DNA of 64,000 nt from Mercurialis annua. Its lineage: Eukaryota; Streptophyta; Magnoliopsida; Malpighiales; Euphorbiaceae. The notes under the pieces are model-generated. The model had not been told where the DNA came from. It ran no database searches and worked only from the letters and a program-made list of their open reading frames with translations. The position numbers and the translations under genes are program-made. Below are positions 63,137 through 64,000 of this stretch, one piece after another. The DNA lies in contig NC_065571.1 of the NCBI RefSeq assembly GCF_937616625.2, positions 45,245,651-45,309,650 on the forward strand, given 5' to 3'. Position 1 is the stretch's first letter. The number at the start of each line of letters is the position of its first letter.

Positions 63137-63751
63137 TGATCAATTTTGATCAATTTTAAATTTAAATAGGTCAAAACTGTTATATATATTACTATTATTA
63201 CTCACTAATTTGTTAATAACAAATATCAACGAGTTATAACTCAAATAATATAAACGTTCAGCAGCATTCTGTCAGGGTCGTCGATTTCATTTCTCACACA
63301 AACGCTCTTCCTTTCCTTATATATAATTTTTTTATTAATAATAGTTACTCTTAACAATTTATCAAAACTCAATTCTAATAAGCATGTCTAAATCTAGACA
63401 TAGTTTAGGCATAACCTAGTGATGGGTTGATAGAAATATTAATTCAAATTTGTGAAAAGAATCCCATAAAAGACCGAAACAAATAGATATAACCTCCGAA
63501 CACATGAAAAAATTTCCCGTTTATCGTGGACTTTTCCTATGTCTAGTTAGGGTTCCTTTCTAGGTCATTTTTCCTTCCCGTTATCGTGGATTCTTTGGCT
63601 CCTTTGCCTTAATCTCGCCAGAAATTAGATCTCTGCTGGTTTCTTTGACCTGGGTCTGAGTTATTTTTACTGATTGTTCTACTGAGTGTGGTTCGTTTGA
63701 AGATTGTGTGTTCTTGAAGCAGGCGTGGTCTCCTCCCCTGGTGACAGCCCC
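63137..63751. other. Leader of the LINE and older flank
   Basis: The part from about 63500 is less AT-rich than its surroundings and precedes the LINE ORF1, so it may be the LINE 5' untranslated region. Its 5' end could not be fixed. Confidence 0.4.
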
Positions 63752-64000
63752 ATGGACCAGGACTTGGAAGTGTTATGGCGGAAGTTCTCGCTCACAGAGG
63801 ATGAACAGGATGTGGTCGAACTGGAGACCCCAAAGCAACCAGACAACTCAGTTGCGAAATACAAAAGATGTGTGGTGGGAAGACTTCTTTCGGGGAAACC
63901 GTTCAATGCAAAAGCTCTCCACAAAGCCATGACCGGAGCTTGGAGAGTCAATGGTAGTTTTGATGTTACAGATATTGGTAAAGGGATGTTTATTTGCGAA
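63752..64000 (+). CDS. LINE ORF1 N-terminus (DUF4283-type), open to the window edge
   Basis: The frame starts at an ATG (MDQDLEVLWRKFSLTEDEQD) and runs 83 codons to the last base without a stop. The pattern 'LW+KFSLTEDE', then CVVGRLLSGKPFNAKALHKA and AWRVNGSFDVTDIGKGMFIC, is the DUF4283 domain found at the start of ORF1 in plant L1-type retrotransposons. ORF1 packages the RNA; ORF2 would follow outside the window. No stop or frameshift is present so far, so the copy may be young, but most of it lies beyond the edge. Confidence 0.75.
   Translation, partial: MDQDLEVLWRKFSLTEDEQDVVELETPKQPDNSVAKYKRCVVGRLLSGKPFNAKALHKAMTGAWRVNGSFDVTDIGKGMFICE

Overview
This is about 64 kb of AT-rich plant nuclear DNA. 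It has spliced genes with GT-AG introns, plant-specific families (alpha-expansin, lipid-transfer protein, group I bZIP, ATL-type RING-H2) and dense transposon debris. The families point to a eudicot; the species cannot be named from sequence alone. No bacterial, organellar, CRISPR or operon-like feature was seen.

Five host genes can be supported. They are an alpha-expansin of the EXPA8 type (4159-6306, minus, 3 exons), a nardilysin-like M16 metallopeptidase (13693-27911, minus, 19 exons, all phases closing to 1027 aa), a type-1 non-specific lipid-transfer protein (43264-43832, plus, 2 exons), a group I bZIP factor of the bZIP18/bZIP52 type (49944-52539, minus, 4 exons) and a single-exon ATL-like RING-H2 protein (61901-62461, plus). 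From memory, Arabidopsis keeps EXPA8 next to bZIP18, and bZIP52 near the nardilysin-like gene, so this window may preserve the unsplit ancestral order.

The rest is mostly transposable elements. Regions: 0.6-1.5 kb, a decayed LINE tail; 2.3-3.7 kb, LTR-like sequence; 8-13 kb, MITEs; 29.5-33.0 kb, a Mutator-like element relic whose transposase lost its catalytic core and which carries a Ulp1-type peptidase remnant on the opposite strand; 36-43 kb, a run of Tourist, Stowaway, hAT and Mutator-type MITEs; 40.6-47.2 kb, a direct duplication on either side of the lipid-transfer gene; 47.4-48.1 kb, a hAT element; 53.5-60.2 kb, LTR-retrotransposon debris with two solo LTRs, one sitting in a Ty3/gypsy relic; 60.2-63.1 kb, more Mutator-type MITEs around the RING gene. 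From 63752 a LINE ORF1 runs open to the window edge.

The genes do not form a pathway. What links the window is transposition history: many elements still have readable terminal inverted repeats and target-site duplications, so insertion order can be reconstructed. I found no convincing new biological system. Exon borders were read by eye and may be off by a base in places, though the codon phase closes for every multi-exon model.
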